From NCBI GenBank assembly GCA_003245395.1, contig QKDF01000049.1:1-7609 (forward strand): a stretch of DNA of 7,609 nucleotides, in the 5' to 3' direction. The first letter of the stretch is position 1. Each line of letters opens with the position of its first letter. Below, one piece after another: positions 6,070-7,609 of this stretch. A model generated the notes under the pieces. That model saw nothing but the letters and a program-made list of their open reading frames with translations, was not told the origin of the DNA and made no database searches. This stretch comes from Clostridia bacterium (lineage in GTDB: Bacteria > Bacillota > Clostridia > Oscillospirales > Oscillospiraceae). Made by a program: the position numbers and the translations under genes.

Positions 6070-6085
6070 ATCAAAATAATTTGAT
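6070..6085 (+). promoter_or_regulatory. ArsR-type operator 2 (ATCAA-N6-TTGAT)
   Basis: ATCAAAATAATTTGAT has the same half-sites and spacing as operator 1. Counting the GTGA that follows both copies, 16 of 20 bases agree. It lies between the hairpin and the permease ribosome site, 33 bases before the permease ATG. I see no convincing -35/-10 pair next to it, so it may regulate a weak promoter or act as a roadblock to readthrough. Confidence 0.75.
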
Positions 6086-6106
6086 GTGATTGTCCTTTTA
6101 TTGAAA

Positions 6107-6112
6107 GTGAGG
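6107..6112 (+). promoter_or_regulatory. Ribosome binding site deciding the permease start
   Basis: GTGAGG is placed 6 bases before the ATG at 6119. The in-frame GTG at 6086 directly abuts operator 2 and has no ribosome site, so the ATG is preferred. Confidence 0.65.
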
Positions 6113-6118
6113 TATCCT

Positions 6119-7132
6119 ATGCAAATACTAAAAGCAATCTGGGATTTTTTCCAATACCAGATTCTCGCCATGAAATGGCTGGATAAGCTGATCAGCAGCG
6201 GGCTTTCCGCTGCGGGGCTTGATACGTCTACCCGCCTGGTAGGAAGCATTGAGTTTTTTCTCTACGATGTTATTAAGATCACTCTGCTGCTGTGCTTTTT
6301 GATCTTTCTCATCAGTTACATCCAGAGTTACTTCCCGCCGGAGCGCAGCAAGAAGATCCTCGGCCATTTCCATGGTATCGGAGCAAACTGCGTCTCGGCA
6401 CTTCTGGGCACCGTGACACCGTTTTGTTCCTGCTCTTCCATTCCGCTGTTTATCGGCTTTACCTCTGCCGGGCTTCCGGTTGGAGTGACGTTTTCATTTC
6501 TCATTTCCTCTCCCATGGTGGACCTTGGCTCACTGCTTCTGCTGATGAGCATCTTTGGTGCAAAGGTGGCTGTCATTTATGTGGTCGTTGGATTGATCGT
6601 CGCGGTCATCGGTGGTACAATTATTGAGAAACTACACATGGAGAAGTATGTGGAGAGCTTTATCCTGACAGCCGGCAGCGTGGACATTGAATCGCCTGAT
6701 CTGACGAAAAAAGACCGGCTGATGTACGCCAAAGAGCAGATGCTGTCCACCTTCAAAAAAGTGTTCCCCTATATCCTCATCGGCGTGGGCATCGGCGCTA
6801 TTATTCACAACTGGATTCCGGAAGAATGGGTCGCCGCGGTGCTTGGCAGTAAAAACCCGTTCGGTGTGATACTGGCAACACTTGTCGGTGTTCCGATGTA
6901 TGCCGATATCTTTGGTACGATCCCGATTGCGGAGGCGCTGCTGTCCAAAGGAGCGCAGCTTGGTACCATTCTGTCGTTTATGATGGCCGTCACTACGCTT
7001 TCTCTGCCGTCCATGATTATGCTTCGCAAAGCGGTCAAACCGAAGCTGCTGGCACTGTTTATTGCAATCTGTACCGTCGGTATTATTGTCGTCGGCTACT
7101 TTTTCAACGCCATTCAGGGGTTGATTATATAG
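6119..7132 (+). CDS. Permease of the ArsP/COG0701 (DUF318) family, putative organoarsenical efflux
   Basis: With the ATG start this is a 337-residue integral membrane protein. About eight hydrophobic segments are visible, near residues 46-71, 87-107, 112-138, 140-160, 222-240, 250-270, 280-302 and 309-331. A charged cytoplasmic loop lies at about 165-215. The family signature TPFCSCSS is at residues 100-107, followed by PLFIGFTSAGLPVGVTF and the later motif VGVPMYADIFGTIP. Characterised ArsP members export trivalent methyl- and aromatic arsenicals; other members of the broad family are uncharacterised. The adjacent ArsR-like gene and operator 2 support a metalloid efflux role. The gene is followed after 12 bases by a ferredoxin-DUF2703 gene. 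The membrane family is certain; the arsenical substrate is inference from family and context. Confidence 0.88.
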   Translation: MQILKAIWDFFQYQILAMKWLDKLISSGLSAAGLDTSTRLVGSIEFFLYDVIKITLLLCFLIFLISYIQSYFPPERSKKILGHFHGIGANCVSALLGTVTPFCSCSSIPLFIGFTSAGLPVGVTFSFLISSPMVDLGSLLLLMSIFGAKVAVIYVVVGLIVAVIGGTIIEKLHMEKYVESFILTAGSVDIESPDLTKKDRLMYAKEQMLSTFKKVFPYILIGVGIGAIIHNWIPEEWVAAVLGSKNPFGVILATLVGVPMYADIFGTIPIAEALLSKGAQLGTILSFMMAVTTLSLPSMIMLRKAVKPKLLALFIAICTVGIIVVGYFFNAIQGLII

Positions 7133-7144
7133 GAGGGAAAAAAG

Positions 7145-7609
7145 ATGGCAAAGGCATGGTATCCCGTTGTTGACTATCTGATCTGTGCGGAGTGCGGCGC
7201 CTGTATTGCAAAGTGTTCCCACGGCGTTTATGATACCGCAAAGACGCCGACGCCTGTTGTGACAAATCCGGAGGCATGCATCGATCATTGCCATGGATGC
7301 GGAAACATCTGCCCGGTTGGTGCGATTACCTATGTTGGTGATGATACCGGTTGGACGCCGCCGAACGGCACACAGGAATCCACGGAGGCCTGCTGCTCCT
7401 GCCAATGTGAAACTGCCGAAAAAGAGGTTGCCGTTGAGTATCTCTATCTTGATTTGAAGACCTGCGATCGCTGCATCGGAACGGACGCGGTGCTTGACGA
7501 AGTGATGGAGACGCTTACTCCGGCGCTGGAACTTGCCGGTTACAAAATCGAGTATCACAAAATTGAGATGAAAACGGCGGAACTCGCCGAACGATACAAA
7601 TTCCTATCC
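7145..7609 (+). CDS. Ferredoxin-DUF2703 (thioredoxin-like) fusion protein, 3' truncated by window end
   Basis: An open frame of 155 codons runs to the window end from an ATG preceded by AGGAGGG (7131-7137, 7-base spacing). Residues 1-65 are a ferredoxin-like domain with C14-x2-C17-x2-C20-x3-C24 and C45-x3-C49-x2-C52-x3-C56-P, so two [4Fe-4S] clusters are expected; the second motif has one extra residue. A cysteine-rich linker, EACCSCQCE at 81-89, follows. From about residue 97 the sequence YLYLDLKTCDRCIGTDAVLD begins a DUF2703 domain with C107-x2-C110 and a thioredoxin-like strand-helix pattern. The frame holds 14 cysteines. It follows the permease by 12 bases and should be co-transcribed. 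A redox or metalloid-handling role, such as reducing a pentavalent species before export or passing a trivalent one to the permease, is inference. The missing 3' end probably completes the DUF2703 domain. Confidence 0.87.
   Translation, partial: MAKAWYPVVDYLICAECGACIAKCSHGVYDTAKTPTPVVTNPEACIDHCHGCGNICPVGAITYVGDDTGWTPPNGTQESTEACCSCQCETAEKEVAVEYLYLDLKTCDRCIGTDAVLDEVMETLTPALELAGYKIEYHKIEMKTAELAERYKFLS

Noticed and set aside
6086..6118. GTG at 6086 as the permease start
   Set aside because: It directly abuts operator 2 and lacks a ribosome site. The ATG at 6119 has GTGAGG 6 bases upstream.
1..7609. CRISPR array, tRNA/rRNA, insertion sequence or attachment site
   Set aside because: No repeat array, RNA-gene signature, transposase or flanking direct repeats could be seen on either strand.

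Overview
The window looks like the chromosome of an anaerobic, fairly GC-rich member of the Clostridia, possibly an Oscillospiraceae-type gut bacterium. The evidence is strong Shine-Dalgarno sites (one matches the 16S 3' end over nine bases), GTG and TTG starts, low-potential iron-sulfur and flavin proteins, and a molybdenum hydroxylase. The genus assignment is inference. All genes are on the + strand and form two unrelated modules.

Module 1 (positions 1 to about 5535) is a tight, probably translationally coupled operon that continues upstream of the window. Its genes are the 3' part of an iron-sulfur flavoprotein, the [2Fe-2S] subunit of a molybdenum hydroxylase (509-979), the molybdopterin-binding catalytic subunit (986-3256), a hydantoinase/dihydropyrimidinase-family cyclic amidohydrolase (3220-4578) and an M19 'membrane dipeptidase'-family metallopeptidase (4597-5535). 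The order suggests a catabolic route: hydroxylate an N-heterocycle, open its ring, then cleave the open amide or peptide-like product. No CoxM/XdhB-type FAD subunit is visible. The flavoprotein, which carries a CX2CX2CX7C cluster motif, may be the electron acceptor. The catalytic subunit keeps the molybdenum-site Gln and Glu but lacks the Glu and Arg that hold purines in xanthine dehydrogenase, so the substrate may not be xanthine.

Module 2 (about 5650 to the end) is visibly more A/T-rich between genes and looks like a metal(loid)-response operon. It has a near-consensus promoter, an ArsR/SmtB repressor (5718-6032), a permease of the ArsP/COG0701 family (6119-7132), and a 3'-truncated ferredoxin-DUF2703 fusion protein (from 7145). 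Two copies of the inverted repeat ATCAA-N6-TTGAT flank the repressor gene: one at its predicted transcription start, the other just before the permease. A 14-bp perfect hairpin lies between the repressor and the second site. The repressor likely senses a thiophilic metalloid such as As(III) or an organoarsenical and controls both its own gene and the permease-redox pair.

The most unusual elements are the FAD-subunit-free hydroxylase/amidohydrolase/dipeptidase pathway with a variant active site, and the twin-operator ars-like operon carrying a cysteine-rich ferredoxin-DUF2703 protein.
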